Assembly: GCA_018262705.1 (NCBI GenBank)
Contig: JADFDQ010000008.1
Coordinates: forward strand, 1-64,000
DNA: 64,000 bases
DNA from: Xanthomonas sp.
GTDB lineage: Bacteria; Pseudomonadota; Gammaproteobacteria; Xanthomonadales; Xanthomonadaceae
Direction of reading: 5' to 3'
Below the pieces are notes generated by a model, which saw only the letters and a list, made by a program, of their open reading frames with translations, made no database searches and was not told where the DNA came from. Numbering within the stretch: position 1 is the first letter of the stretch; every line of letters begins with the position of its first letter. Positions 1 through 11,123 of the stretch are shown here, one piece after another. Position numbers and translations under genes: made by a program.

Positions 1-77
1 TTCTTGATCATCTGTCTCACCTCGGGTTGCGATATTGAATCGCTTAACCGGGTGTCCGTGAAACAGGGGCAAGATCA
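1..77 (-). mobile_element. Putative insertion-sequence end (IS3-like), cut by window edge
   Basis: Read on the minus strand, the sequence changes character at position 77. It starts TGATCTTGCCCC, with the 5'-TG and pyrimidine-rich tip usual for IS3-family termini, and shows a Shine-Dalgarno-like GAGGTGAG just before an ATG at 11-9 whose first codons (Met-Ile-Lys) run off the window. The neighbouring GNAT toxin gene loses its family resemblance at this point. I infer an IS inserted in the toxin gene with its transposase reading leftward. The second end, target duplication and transposase lie outside the window, so the family is a guess from the tip sequence. Confidence 0.42.
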
Positions 78-442
78 GTCTGGCGCAAGGCGCTGGCGCA
101 ATTGGCCGCATGGCCCACCAGCAGGCGGCCATATCCATGCCCTTGTGCATAGGCTGCAACGGCCAGCCTGGCAATGCGCACGGCAGGCACTGGATAGGCG
201 GGCAGGCGCTTGCGGTCGGACGGTTGCAGTTCGTCCAGATTCAACTGCGCGGCGGCCAGGCTGCAATAGCCAAGGATCCGTGCCGGGTCGCTGCCATCGG
301 CCAGGACATGGGTGGTAGCAATGCCGTCGCGCTGATACTGCCCGGCCTGCTGGAGCAGGTAGTGGTTGAGCGCGGGCTCGCCGCAGGCAAAGTCGGCGCG
401 GTCGTGCAGGCGCCCGTTGAGCGGGGTGATATGCAGTGCCAC
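44..442 (-). pseudogene. GNAT-family toxin (TacT-like), C-terminally truncated
   Basis: The first ~120 residues match acetyltransferase toxins of DUF1778/GNAT modules: CGEPALNHYL near residue 20, an LGYCSLAAA strand, RLPAYPVPAVRIARLAV, and an acetyl-CoA loop with Q-G-H-G-Y-G. Intact members, which acetylate aminoacyl-tRNA, are about 160-175 residues and end with a beta-bulge plus a Y-x-x-x-GF segment. This frame stops at 132 aa, and the last ten residues (after ALRQT) look foreign and fall inside the putative insertion-sequence end. The start is a GTG nine bases after the antitoxin stop. Lacking the C-terminal strands it is probably inactive. An alternative is a sequencing or assembly join at this point. 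Confidence 0.7.
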
Positions 443-451
443 GCGGCGAAG

Positions 452-727
452 TCAGCGTGCTTTGGCCAAACCGGCGGCCTCGGCCATCGCCTTCTTCAGC
501 TTGGCATTCGGCTTGAATGGCTTATCCAGCGCATCCAAGAAGCGCCGCGATTCTTCCACCGACAAGGTGACGGTCAATTCAGCCGCCATCACGTTGTCAG
601 CCTCGCGCAACACTGCATCGCGCACGAATGCGGACAGCGGCACGCCACGCAGATCGGCGGCGCGAGAAATGCGCGCTTTATCGGAAGCGTTCAAACGCAG
701 GTCGAGACGGGCAGCGGTAGCGGTCAT
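452..727 (-). CDS. DUF1778 antitoxin (TacA-like ribbon-helix-helix)
   Basis: This 91-residue protein is the antitoxin partner of the GNAT toxin immediately downstream. The N-terminus (RLDLRLNASDKARISRAADLRG) is the ribbon-helix-helix DNA-binding part of the DUF1778 family, and the C-terminal half (SVEESRRFLDALDKPF) is the toxin-wrapping tail that neutralises the acetyltransferase. The ATG at 727 follows AGAGAAC. A perfect inverted repeat 11 bases upstream (738-762) is the likely autoregulatory operator. The antitoxin appears intact although its toxin is truncated, so it would survive only as a repressor or as an orphan antidote. Confidence 0.85.
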   Translation of the reverse strand: MTATAARLDLRLNASDKARISRAADLRGVPLSAFVRDAVLREADNVMAAELTVTLSVEESRRFLDALDKPFKPNAKLKKAMAEAAGLAKAR

Positions 728-737
728 GGCGGTTCTC

Positions 738-762
738 TTTGTACGGAATCATACCGTACAAA
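738..762 (-). promoter_or_regulatory. Palindromic operator upstream of the antitoxin gene
   Basis: TTTGTACGG and CCGTACAAA form a perfect 9-bp inverted repeat around a 7-base centre, 11 bases before the antitoxin start codon and in the core-promoter zone. Ribbon-helix-helix antitoxins of this class bind such repeats to repress their own operon. The function is inferred from position and symmetry. Confidence 0.65.
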
Positions 763-830
763 AAGACATGCGGCAGGCACGCACGGATTTGGCAATCGGC
801 GGCAGGTGACGGTTTGGCGCTGCTGAAATG

Positions 831-857
831 AAAAACGCCACCCGAAGGATGGCGCTA
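831..857 (-). terminator. Rho-independent terminator of tRNA-Asn
   Basis: On the minus strand CGCCATCC-TTCG-GGTGGCG forms a hairpin with a UUCG tetraloop and is followed directly by TTTTTC. It lies 16 bases past the CCA end of the tRNA-Asn gene. Confidence 0.75.
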
Positions 858-872
858 AGTCATTGAAAAATA

Positions 873-949
873 TGGCGCCCGAAGTTGGACTCGAACCAAC
901 GACCCCCTGATTAACAGTCAAGTGCTCTAACCGGCTGAGCTATTCGGGC
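873..949 (-). tRNA. tRNA-Asn (GTT)
   Basis: The 77-base gene folds as a standard cloverleaf. The acceptor GCCCGAA pairs with TTCGGGC, the discriminator is G, and CCA is encoded. The D arm contains GCTCAGCCGGTTAGAGC, the anticodon loop CTGTTAA gives anticodon GTT, and the T arm is GGTTCGAGTCC. It is followed by a terminator and then by the toxin-antitoxin locus in the same orientation. tRNA-Asn genes are frequent integration sites, but no duplicated 3' end is visible here. Confidence 0.97.
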
Positions 950-1033
950 GGGGACGCGCATTGTAGTCGGGCGATCTGCTGCTGGGCAAGCGGGCTGCGG
1001 GACTGATTGGGCGATCGACCGGATCTGCCCCGT

Positions 1034-1564
1034 TCAGGCCGGGCAGGGGGTCGGCGTCTTGGGCCGCTGGCTACGCGGGCGGCCGATGTTGTTGACGATG
1101 ACCTGACCCAGAAGGTCGCCGCCGTTGTTGCAGATCGAGAGCGTCAGGTTGGTGCCGGCGCTGGAGCCGTCCGTGTGGTAGACCAGCCGTTTGCGACCGT
1201 TGCTGCTGGCAATGCGCAGAGGCCGGCCGCCTTCGCGCACGTCCATGCGCAAAACTTCCTCGTTTGGGTCGCGCAGACGGTTGCGGTTCTCGTCCACGAA
1301 CAGCATCCAGCCGCTGCTCCAGTCGCTGCTGTTGGCGCAGCCGACAGCGTCGGACGTCGGGCACAGGACGGTCGCACGGTTGCGCGAAATGGCCGCCGTT
1401 CGCGCCAGCGCCATGTGCGTTTGCAGCGATTCGATGGTGCTGGATGCGCGCTGGTGCTCGACCAGTCGCTGCATCGGAACCAACGCAACGCTGGACAGAA
1501 TGCCCAGCACGGCGGTGGTCACGGACAGTTCGATGAGGGTGAATCCGGCGTGACGAAGGCGCAT
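1034..1564 (-). CDS. fimT: FimT/GspH-family minor pseudopilin
   Basis: A 176-residue type IV pilin-like protein. The leader peptide ends in G-F-T-L-I-E-L at residues 7-13, the prepilin peptidase site with Gly(-1), Phe(+1) and Glu(+5), followed by a hydrophobic helix to about residue 30. The C-terminal globular part ([26 protein letters not shown] and a late N-N-G-G-D-L-L-G-Q strand) is the GspH/FimT domain. FimT-type minor pilins prime type IV pilus assembly and in Legionella and Xanthomonas bind DNA during transformation. The usual partners pilV, pilW, pilX and pilY1 are absent nearby, so this copy is solitary. The two late Cys residues fit a DNA-binding FimT, but I cannot separate that from a generic GspH. 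Confidence 0.85.
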   Translation of the reverse strand: MRLRHAGFTLIELSVTTAVLGILSSVALVPMQRLVEHQRASSTIESLQTHMALARTAAISRNRATVLCPTSDAVGCANSSDWSSGWMLFVDENRNRLRDPNEEVLRMDVREGGRPLRIASSNGRKRLVYHTDGSSAGTNLTLSICNNGGDLLGQVIVNNIGRPRSQRPKTPTPCPA

Positions 1565-1737
1565 GGCGTGGCTCCCGATGGCGTGTGAACAGGTTAGGGA
1601 GCGACGCTTGCGTTGCCGATCGGCGGATACCGCATCCGATCATCGGAATTCATGCCGCAGGCGACTCGGACGTTGCCGCGGCGGCGTCGGGTTGGAGCGA
1701 CGCGCTAAACTGCGCTGTTGCGTACAGACACACGAAA

Positions 1738-3786
<2,049 letters not shown>

Positions 3787-3814
3787 GGAAGGTCTGAACA
3801 ATCCCGCTTGTACT

Positions 3815-3898
3815 CGTCATTCCCGCGAAGGCGGGAATCCAGCTTTTTGTAATTCAATGACTTGAAGAGCTGGATCCCCGCCTTCGCGGGGATGACGG
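3815..3898. repeat. dRS3/REP-like palindromic doublet, copy 1
   Basis: Two hairpins face each other: CGTCATTCCCGCGAAGGCGG with GAATCCAG, a 27-base spacer, then its near inverse CTGGATCCCCGCCTTCGCGG with GGATGACG. It lies between two converging genes (uvrB and the GNAT-aminotransferase gene), where it may also act as a bidirectional terminator. Related copies are at 10010-10082, 34905-34933 (single hairpin), 61967-62043 and, more diverged, 23454-23497. The ATTCCC...GGGAAT core resembles the neisserial dRS3 repeat. Confidence 0.85.
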
Positions 3899-3986
3899 CA
3901 GTTATTCAGAGCATCCTTAGCAGGCATTGCTCCGGTTGGGAAAAATTGCAAGAGCGAGCGGGTTCGCGCCCGTTGCCGCAGGCCGG

Positions 3987-5690
3987 CTACGTCTGTGCCA
4001 GCGCCTCGGCGAGGATTCCGACCATCCTGTGGTTGGTGTCCGGATCCTTGACCGCGATACGGAACGTGTAGGGATCGATCCGGCTGCCGAAATTTTCGAG
4101 GCTGCGCAGGAACAGTTTTTTGCTTCGGCAATCGTCGATCAGGTGGCGTGCGGTGACCGCCCCGTCGCGCAGCGAGCACAGCAGGAAATTCGCCTGTGAA
4201 CCGAGGGTCGTGATGCCGATGTCGTCCAGCATGACGGACAGTTGTTCGCGCAGCAGGCGGGTTCTGGCCCACTGCTTCTCGTAGTAGCGCGGATTGTTCA
4301 GAGCGCTGATGACGGCGATCTGGGTCGGCAGTCCCAGCACCCACGGCGGTGTCACCTTCCGCACCTGCGCCATCGCGGATTCGGAGCCGCACAGATAAGC
4401 CGCGCGCAGTCCGGACAGGGCGTAGCACTTCGACAGCGATTTGCAGACCACGACGCGTTCATGCGCGGCAGCCTGCGGTTCCAACGTCGCCTTGGAATCG
4501 ACATAGTCGATGTAGGTTTCGTCCAGCCACAGGCGGGTCCTGGGATGCATGGCGTCGAGCAGGGAGACCAGCTGCGCATGGGTCAGAACCGAACCCGTCG
4601 GGCTGTTCGGATTGACCAGGAAGATCCAGTCGTAGCCCTTGGCGAAGGCGGCGTGCAGCGCGTCGACGTCGATGGCGTATCCGGTCTCCTTGGTAAGTGC
4701 GAATCGGTCCGGCGTGCAGCCGATGACGTTTTCGAGGATGTGCGCGTATTCGCCGTAGGTGGGGTCGAGCAGCAGCACGCGGCTGTGCGGCGTCACCCAA
4801 AGACGGATTGCCCGGAACATCAAATCCGACGAGCCGGCGCCGAGCACGAAATGCGTTTCCGGCAGGCCGCGACATTCGGACAGGGTGGACAAGACGCCCT
4901 CGGCGTGGGTCGGGGGCGAGGTCTTGCAGCTCCATTCGATGTGCCGGGCGATGGTGTCGGTCACTTCCGGCGCCGGATCGAACCAGGCATCGAGAACGTC
5001 GGCGCTGATGACCGCGTCTTTGTCATCGAGCGCATCGAAGCGTGGACCGATGGCCTCGAAAAACGCGCCGCCGTGGTAGGCGATCGCATGGGATTCGGCA
5101 TCGTCGAGCGCTGATTTCGCGTCCGACGACTCCGTGGCGGAGGAAGCGGCGCGCAGGAATTTCGCGCCATGCCGGCGGAAACCGTCCTCGTCGATCCGCA
5201 TCAGCTCATAGCTCACGCGCCCGGAGCGGGTGGTCAGGCCGAGTCGTTTGAAGCCGATGCTCTCGTACATCCTGAGGATGTCGCTGCGGCCAATCGCGAT
5301 CGCCTCGGTCGCGCCGCGAGCGTGCAGGTAGCCGAAGGTGGCACGAACCAGCAGCGGCAGGACGGCCGAATGCCGGTACTCGGGCAGCACGGTCAACAGC
5401 CGCAGTTCGTACAGGGCGTCGTGAAACTGAACCTGGAGATCCGCCCGAGGAAAATACTTGTCGATCGAGAATCTGCTGGCGGCTGGCGGTGTGATCGCGA
5501 TGAAGGCGGCCACCTTGTCGTGCTCCAGCACCACCAGATAGTCGTTTTCGGCGTCCAGCGGATCGCGCAACGCGCCTTCGGCGTTGCTTGCATGCTGGCC
5601 CAGTTCATCCGCATAGACGGCGTGGCGGATCCGGTAGATCTGCTCCCGGTCCGGCGAGGTGGCAAGGCGAGTATTGAATCGTGGTCCCAT
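3987..5690 (-). CDS. GNAT-like domain fused to a HisC-type PLP aminotransferase
   Basis: A 567-residue two-domain protein. Residues 1-175 are a GNAT-fold acyltransferase of the N-acyl amino acid synthase / autoinducer-synthase type: YRIRHAVYADEL at 19-30, ELRLLTVLPEYRHSAV at 95-110 and MYESIGF at 141-147. Residues 205-560 are a fold-type I aminotransferase close to histidinol-phosphate aminotransferase: GAGSSD at 285-290, DPTYGEY at 309-315, VNPNSPTG at 359-366, PLP-contacting D390, and the Schiff-base lysine K421 in CKSLSKCYALSG. A linker rich in Ser/Ala/Asp joins them. It stands alone, convergent with uvrB and 240 bp from tRNA-Val, with no his genes nearby. A single chain that could both acylate and transaminate suggests a specialised amino-acid-derived product, but substrate and role are unknown. 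Confidence 0.8.
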   Translation of the reverse strand: MGPRFNTRLATSPDREQIYRIRHAVYADELGQHASNAEGALRDPLDAENDYLVVLEHDKVAAFIAITPPAASRFSIDKYFPRADLQVQFHDALYELRLLTVLPEYRHSAVLPLLVRATFGYLHARGATEAIAIGRSDILRMYESIGFKRLGLTTRSGRVSYELMRIDEDGFRRHGAKFLRAASSATESSDAKSALDDAESHAIAYHGGAFFEAIGPRFDALDDKDAVISADVLDAWFDPAPEVTDTIARHIEWSCKTSPPTHAEGVLSTLSECRGLPETHFVLGAGSSDLMFRAIRLWVTPHSRVLLLDPTYGEYAHILENVIGCTPDRFALTKETGYAIDVDALHAAFAKGYDWIFLVNPNSPTGSVLTHAQLVSLLDAMHPRTRLWLDETYIDYVDSKATLEPQAAAHERVVVCKSLSKCYALSGLRAAYLCGSESAMAQVRKVTPPWVLGLPTQIAVISALNNPRYYEKQWARTRLLREQLSVMLDDIGITTLGSQANFLLCSLRDGAVTARHLIDDCRSKKLFLRSLENFGSRIDPYTFRIAVKDPDTNHRMVGILAEALAQT

Positions 5691-5878
5691 GGGCGTTGCC
5701 TTTCAACTGGGCGGATTGCCGATGACGCAACAGCAGGCGGCTTGATCGACGGGTCATCGTATAACGGCGGCCGAATATGGCGCGTCGCAGGTGCCAAAGC
5801 TGTTCACGCGCCGCCCGCCGGCTGTTTCTCCGCGAGGGCGGCGTCGAAGGGCCAGCCGAGGGAGCGGTGGGCTGCCGG

Positions 5879-5908
5879 TTGTCCGGATCCGCGCCGGCAG
5901 GCTACAAT
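5879..5908 (+). promoter_or_regulatory. Sigma-70 promoter of tRNA-Val
   Basis: TTGTCC at 5879-5884 and TACAAT at 5903-5908 are 18 bp apart. Transcription would start about 15 bases before the tRNA-Val 5' end. A GC-rich discriminator (GCGACCCG) follows the -10 box, as at stringently controlled stable-RNA promoters. Confidence 0.7.
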
Positions 5909-5930
5909 TCGCGACCCGATGCAGGAAAGC

Positions 5931-6005
5931 GGGCGGTTAGCTCAGCGGTAGAGCACTACCTTGACATGGTAGGGGTCACAGGTTCGAACCCTGTACCGCC
6001 CACCA
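5931..6005 (+). tRNA. tRNA-Val (GAC)
   Basis: The 75-base gene forms a cloverleaf. The acceptor GGGCGGT pairs with ACCGCCC, the discriminator is A, and CCA is encoded. The anticodon stem CTACC/GGTAG encloses TTGACAT with anticodon GAC. The T arm GGTTCGAACCC is canonical. It is a single tRNA transcription unit with its own promoter and a terminator at 6154. Confidence 0.97.
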
Positions 6006-6153
6006 CGCCAGCTCTCAAACAAGAGCATTGGCGTGGCAACGAACGAGACAAGGTGGCCCGCAGCAACGCCGGCCGAGCGTGCGACATGGACACTACCCAC
6101 CGCCACGATTGATACCTGCCGACGCATTCGCGCCCGTTGACTGCGGGCACTCG

Positions 6154-6181
6154 AAAAGCGCTTCGGCGCTTTTTTGTTTTT
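6154..6181 (+). terminator. Rho-independent terminator after tRNA-Val
   Basis: AAAAGCGC-TTCG-GCGCTTTT is a perfect 8-bp stem with a UUCG loop, followed by a long T-rich tail (TTGTTTTT). It lies about 150 bases after the tRNA. The stretch 6006-6153 carries no convincing gene. Confidence 0.85.
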
Positions 6182-6238
6182 ATTCAACTGAAAACGCAAA
6201 ACAGCTTGCTCTATCGCAAGTCTTTCAAATCACAATCT

Positions 6239-6310
6239 CCCCGGTCCCCGGTCCCCGGTCCCCGGTCCCCGGTCCCCGGTCCCCGGTCCCCGGTCCCCGG
6301 TCCCCGGTCC
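6239..6310. repeat. Heptanucleotide tandem array (CCCCGGT x10) before thrS
   Basis: Ten perfect tandem copies of the 7-mer CCCCGGT occupy 6239-6308, with a decayed tail (CCCTGTACCCTG) up to the thrS start codon at 6328. The array therefore forms the 5' untranslated region of thrS, and no clear Shine-Dalgarno lies between it and the ATG. Other arrays of the same family are at 11124, 32061, 55651, 60636 and 60738. Perfect identity of ten copies implies recent expansion and likely length variation between strains. Confidence 0.95.
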
Positions 6311-6327
6311 CTGTACCCTGAATCATC

Positions 6328-8229
6328 ATGATCAACATCACTCTCCCCGACGGCTCCGTTCGCCAATACGACCATCCCCAGACCGTGGCCGACGTGGCCG
6401 CTTCGATCGGCGCCGGCCTCGCCAAGGCCGCGCTGGCGGGCAAGGTCGATGGCCAACTGGTCGATGCCAGTTTCCGCATCGACCACGATGCCTCGCTTGC
6501 CATCGTTACCGACAAATCGCCGGAAGCGCTCGACATCCTGCGCCATTCCACCGCACACCTGCTGGCGCAGGCCGTGCAGCGCCTGTTTCCCGGCGCGCAG
6601 GTGACGATCGGTCCGGTGATCGACAACGGCTTCTACTACGACTTCGCCTACCAGCGCCCGTTTACGCCGGAAGACCTGCCGGCGATCGAGGCGGAGATGC
6701 ACAAGATCGTCAAGGAAGCGCTGCCGCTGAGCCGCAGCGTGAAGTCGCGCGACGACGCCATCACTTTCTTCAAGGGCATCGGCGAGAACTACAAGGCCGA
6801 AATCATCGAAGGCATCCCGGCCGACCAGACCCTGTCGCTGTATACGCAGGGCGAATTCACCGACCTCTGCCGCGGCCCGCACGTGCCCAGCACCGACAAG
6901 CTGCGCGCGTTCAAATTGATGAAGGTGGCCGGCGCCTACTGGCGCGGCGACCACCACAACGCGATGCTCAGCCGCATCTACGGCACCGCCTGGATCAACG
7001 ACAAGGACCTCAAGGCCTACGTCCACATGCTGGAAGAGGCCGAAAAGCGCGACCACCGCCGGATCGGCAAGCAGCAGGATCTGTTCCACCTGCAGGAAGA
7101 AGCGCCGGGTCTGGTGTTCTGGCACCCCAAGGGCTGGAGCGTGTGGCAGGCGGTCGAGCAATACATGCGCAAGGTCTACCGCGACACCGGCTACGGCGAG
7201 GTGCGCTGCCCGCAGATTCTCGATGTCGAGCTGTGGAAGAAGTCCGGGCACTGGGACAACTACAAGGAGAACATGTTCTTCACCGAGTCCGAGAAGCGCA
7301 CCTACGCGGTCAAGCCGATGAACTGCCCGGGCCATGTGCAGGTGTTCAAGCAGGGCCTGCGCAGCTACCGCGAGCTGCCGATCCGCTACGGCGAATTCGG
7401 CAGCTGCCACCGCAACGAGCCCTCCGGCGCGCTGCACGGCATCCTGCGCGTGCGCGGCTTCACCCAGGACGACGGCCACATCTTCTGCACCGAAAGCCAG
7501 ATCGAATCGGAAGTGACCGCTTTCCACGCGCAGGCGATGCAGGTGTATGCCGATTTCGGCTTTTCCGACGTGCAAATCAAGCTGGCGCTGCGTCCGGAGC
7601 CGCGGCTGGGCGACGATGCGGTCTGGGACAAGGCCGAGGAATCCCTGCGCGGCGCGCTGCGCGCGGCCGGCGTGGAGTGGGAGGAGCTGCCGGGCGAGGG
7701 CGCGTTCTACGGCCCGAAGATCGAATACCACCTGAAGGACGCGATCGGCCGCACCTGGCAGCTGGGCACCATGCAGGTCGATTTCATGATGCCGGGCCGG
7801 CTCGGCGCCGAATACGTCGACGAACACAGCCAGAAACGCCATCCGGTGATGCTGCACCGGGCCATCGTCGGTTCGATGGAGCGTTTCATCGGGATTCTGA
7901 TCGAACACCACGCCGGCCTGCTGCCGGCGTGGCTGGCGCCGGTGCAGGCGGTGGCGATGAATATCACCGATGCCCAGGCCGATACCGCCGAATCCGTCCG
8001 GAAAATCCTTTCTGATCAAGGATTCCGCGTTGTTTCCGATTTGCGGAACGAAAAGATCGGCTATAAAATCCGCGAGCACACGCTGCAGCGCGTTCCGTAC
8101 CTGCTGGTGATCGGGGATCGCGAGAAGGAAAACGGCACGCTGTCGGTGCGCACGCGGGGTGGGGAAGACCTCGGCAGCCTGTCAGTCGATGCCTTCGTCG
8201 CGCGTTTGCGTGAAGAGAGCGTCGGTTAA
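6328..8229 (+). CDS. thrS: Threonine--tRNA ligase
   Basis: This 633-residue class II synthetase charges tRNA-Thr and edits Ser-tRNA-Thr. Domain order is standard: a TGS domain (residues 1-60), the editing domain starting at [11 protein letters not shown] (~72) with the Cys of TDLCRGPH, the catalytic core with [10 protein letters not shown] (zinc Cys), [17 protein letters not shown] (motif 2 and zinc His) and [14 protein letters not shown] (motif 3), and the C-terminal anticodon-binding domain from about residue 535. It heads the translation cluster with infC, rpmI and rplT. The 5' leader is unusual: it consists of a heptanucleotide array directly abutting the start. Confidence 0.99.
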   Translation: MINITLPDGSVRQYDHPQTVADVAASIGAGLAKAALAGKVDGQLVDASFRIDHDASLAIVTDKSPEALDILRHSTAHLLAQAVQRLFPGAQVTIGPVIDNGFYYDFAYQRPFTPEDLPAIEAEMHKIVKEALPLSRSVKSRDDAITFFKGIGENYKAEIIEGIPADQTLSLYTQGEFTDLCRGPHVPSTDKLRAFKLMKVAGAYWRGDHHNAMLSRIYGTAWINDKDLKAYVHMLEEAEKRDHRRIGKQQDLFHLQEEAPGLVFWHPKGWSVWQAVEQYMRKVYRDTGYGEVRCPQILDVELWKKSGHWDNYKENMFFTESEKRTYAVKPMNCPGHVQVFKQGLRSYRELPIRYGEFGSCHRNEPSGALHGILRVRGFTQDDGHIFCTESQIESEVTAFHAQAMQVYADFGFSDVQIKLALRPEPRLGDDAVWDKAEESLRGALRAAGVEWEELPGEGAFYGPKIEYHLKDAIGRTWQLGTMQVDFMMPGRLGAEYVDEHSQKRHPVMLHRAIVGSMERFIGILIEHHAGLLPAWLAPVQAVAMNITDAQADTAESVRKILSDQGFRVVSDLRNEKIGYKIREHTLQRVPYLLVIGDREKENGTLSVRTRGGEDLGSLSVDAFVARLREESVG

Positions 8230-8312
8230 GCCGCGCAGGAAGAACACCGGCCGTCGATTCCGGAATCGGCGGCCAATTTGCCCGCAAGGGCCCACGTTTG
8301 GAGACAGCCACA

Positions 8313-8837
8313 ATCAGTACCACCGACTCGAAGCAAAATCGCCGCAACCAGGAAATCCGTGTCCCGCGCGTGCGGGTGATCGGCAGTGACGGCGAGATGA
8401 TCGGCGTACTTACGCGAGACGAAGCCCTGCGCATGGCGGAGGAAGAGGCGTTGGATCTGGTCGAAATCCAGCCCAACGCCGACCCGCCGGTGTGCAAGAT
8501 CATGGACTTCGGCAAGTTCAAGTTCGAGATGCAGAAGAAGGCCAACGAGGCCAAGAAGAAGACCCGGCAGGTCGAGATCAAGGAAGTCAAGTTCCGTCCG
8601 GTGACGGATATCGGCGACTACCAGATCAAGATGCGCAAGATGCGCGAATTCCTCGCCGAGGGCGACAAGATCAAGGTCAACATCCGCTTCCGCGGCCGCG
8701 AGATGAGCCATCAGGAGCTCGGTCGCGAAATGGCCGCGCGCATCGAGGCAGACCTTGGCGAGGAGATCGTCATCGAGTCCCGGCCGCGCCTGGAAGGCCG
8801 GCAGATGGTGATGATGCTCGCCCCGAAGAAGAAATAA
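8313..8837 (+). CDS. infC: Translation initiation factor IF-3 (ATC start)
   Basis: IF-3 (174 aa from this start) binds the 30S subunit and rejects non-canonical start codons. The N-domain begins RNQEIRVPRVRVIG, the linker is KFEMQKKANEAKKKTRQ, and the C-domain runs from EVKFRPVTDIGDYQIKMR to RPRLEGRQMVMMLAPKKK. No ATG or supported GTG exists at the expected place. GGAG at 8300-8303 stands nine bases before ATC at 8313, giving Ile-Ser-Thr-Thr-Asp. AUU/AUC/AUA starts on infC are the known basis of its autoregulation. A TTG at 8298 is in frame but has no ribosome binding site. It is 83 bases after thrS, likely co-transcribed. Confidence 0.93.
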   Translation: MSTTDSKQNRRNQEIRVPRVRVIGSDGEMIGVLTRDEALRMAEEEALDLVEIQPNADPPVCKIMDFGKFKFEMQKKANEAKKKTRQVEIKEVKFRPVTDIGDYQIKMRKMREFLAEGDKIKVNIRFRGREMSHQELGREMAARIEADLGEEIVIESRPRLEGRQMVMMLAPKKK

Positions 8838-9130
8838 TCGCGGACGCAGCCGGCGGTGCCGACCGTTCGCCTCGCCCCGCAACGCGCGGGGGAGAGCGGG
8901 GCTTTCGAGCGGCGTCGCAGCGAGCCCGAGAACGTCAGCAGGCAGGCCGGCTGGCCGGAATGGGCAAAGGGAGAGGGGGCTTTGCTGTTGGCATTTGCCC
9001 ATCGTCCGCGCTGCGACACGTTGACTCGCCACATCCAAGTGGCTCGCCTACGGCGACTCCGTCGTCCCAATCGGCAATCCTTGCCGATTGGTCTCCCCGC
9101 AAGGCAGGGGGAAGGAAAACCGCCGCAGTT
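8838..9130. repeat. Palindrome-rich spacer between infC and rpmI
   Basis: No gene is visible in this stretch. It holds at least three imperfect or perfect hairpins: ATGGGCAAA/TTTGCCCAT (8960-9002), CCAATCGGCAA/TTGCCGATTGG with a 3-base loop (9067-9091), and CCCCGC/GCAGGGG just after. Such stacked palindromes are typical of mobile intergenic repeats in Xanthomonadaceae. It splits infC from rpmI-rplT, which then have their own promoter. Confidence 0.6.
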
Positions 9131-9160
9131 TGCAAGGTTCCACCGATTCAGCGCATAATG
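9131..9160 (+). promoter_or_regulatory. Promoter of rpmI-rplT
   Basis: TTGCAA (9131-9136) and CATAAT (9155-9160) are spaced 18 bp, giving a start near 9167 and a leader of about 148 nt before rpmI. In E. coli ribosomal protein L20 represses its operon by binding structured RNA upstream of rpmI. The long leader here leaves room for that, but I cannot identify the L20 site. Confidence 0.6.
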
Positions 9161-9314
9161 CTCAGCCCGGTTCGCTGGGGAGTGTCACCTTGAACCCGCC
9201 TTGATCCCACCGGATCAAAGGCTTATCGCCGGTCGGGCAGGATGGAAAGCGTGGCGCGCCGCAAGGCCAACGTCGCCGCCTCGACCAGTTCAGTAGATTT
9301 CGCAAGGATTCCCA

Positions 9315-9512
9315 ATGCCCAAGATCAAGACCAATCGGGCGGCGGCCAAGCGCTTCCGGAAGACCGCTTCCGGCAAGTACAAGTGCGGCCACGCCAACAA
9401 GAGCCACATCCTCACCAAGAAAGCGACCAAACGGAAGCGCAACCTGCGGCAGACGAACCACGTTCGTGCCGAAGACGCAGGCCGTCTGGACCGCATGCTT
9501 CCGTATTTGTGA
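9315..9512 (+). CDS. rpmI: 50S ribosomal protein bL35
   Basis: This 65-residue basic protein of the large subunit has the family signature [19 protein letters not shown] at its N-terminus and [12 protein letters not shown] in the middle, ending [14 protein letters not shown] precedes the ATG. rplT follows 11 bases later, the usual bL35-bL20 pairing. The length matches the family exactly. Confidence 0.99.
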   Translation: MPKIKTNRAAAKRFRKTASGKYKCGHANKSHILTKKATKRKRNLRQTNHVRAEDAGRLDRMLPYL

Positions 9513-9523
9513 GGAGATAAGAC

Positions 9524-9883
9524 ATGGCACGAGTCAAACGTGGTGTGACGGCACGCGCCCGTCACAAGAAAATCCTGAAGCAGGCCAAGGGCTATTACAA
9601 CGCCCGCCGCAAGGTCTTCCGCGCCGCCAAGCAGGCGGTGACGAAGGCCCTACAGTACGCCTACATCGGTCGCAAGCAGAAGAAGCGTCAGTTCCGCTCG
9701 CTGTGGATCGCGCGCATCAATGCTGCGTCGCGCGCCAATGGTCTGAGCTACAGCCGTTTCATGAACGGTCTGCTGAAGGCCGGCATTACCTTGGATCGCA
9801 AAGTGCTGGCGGACATCGCCGTGCACGATGCGGCGGGCTTTACCGCCCTGACCGAAAAGGCCAAGGGCGCTCTGGCGGCGTAA
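9524..9883 (+). CDS. rplT: 50S ribosomal protein bL20
   Basis: This 119-residue protein binds 23S rRNA early in assembly and in other gammaproteobacteria represses its own operon. N-terminal [20 protein letters not shown] and [20 protein letters not shown] are diagnostic. It has a GAGGAG ribosome binding site and follows rpmI, and the pair is closed by a strong terminator at 9936. Confidence 0.99.
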   Translation: MARVKRGVTARARHKKILKQAKGYYNARRKVFRAAKQAVTKALQYAYIGRKQKKRQFRSLWIARINAASRANGLSYSRFMNGLLKAGITLDRKVLADIAVHDAAGFTALTEKAKGALAA

Positions 9884-9935
9884 GCCGTCACTCCACAGTA
9901 AAGTTATAGCGGCGGCGTTAAGTCGCCACCACGTG

Positions 9936-9969
9936 GGGAAGGGCGCAAGTCCTTCCCCATTTGTTTTTG
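9936..9969 (+). terminator. Rho-independent terminator after rplT
   Basis: GGGGAAGG (9936-9943) pairs perfectly with CCTTCCCC (9952-9959) across an 8-base loop, followed by ATTTGTTTTT. It separates the rpmI-rplT message from pheST. Confidence 0.85.
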
Positions 9970-10006
9970 GAGCTTGATGCCGTCATACACAGCCATACGG
10001 CTGTGA

Positions 10007-11119
<1,113 letters not shown>

Positions 11120-11123
11120 TGAC

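Noticed and set aside
873-949. Genomic island integrated at tRNA-Asn
   Set aside because: No integrase and no duplicated tRNA 3' end in the neighbouring sequence; the putative insertion sequence is separate.
3987-5690. A biosynthetic gene cluster around the GNAT-aminotransferase fusion
   Set aside because: Both neighbours are housekeeping (uvrB, tRNA-Val); no carrier protein, transporter or tailoring gene is nearby.
6239-6310. CRISPR array
   Set aside because: Units of 7 bp are contiguous with no spacers. It is a simple tandem array.
6211-8079. A 622-codon open frame on the minus strand opposite thrS
   Set aside because: It is antisense to a complete thrS, is rich in His/Gln/Arg from GC-rich third positions, and carries no domain. 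It is a shadow frame.
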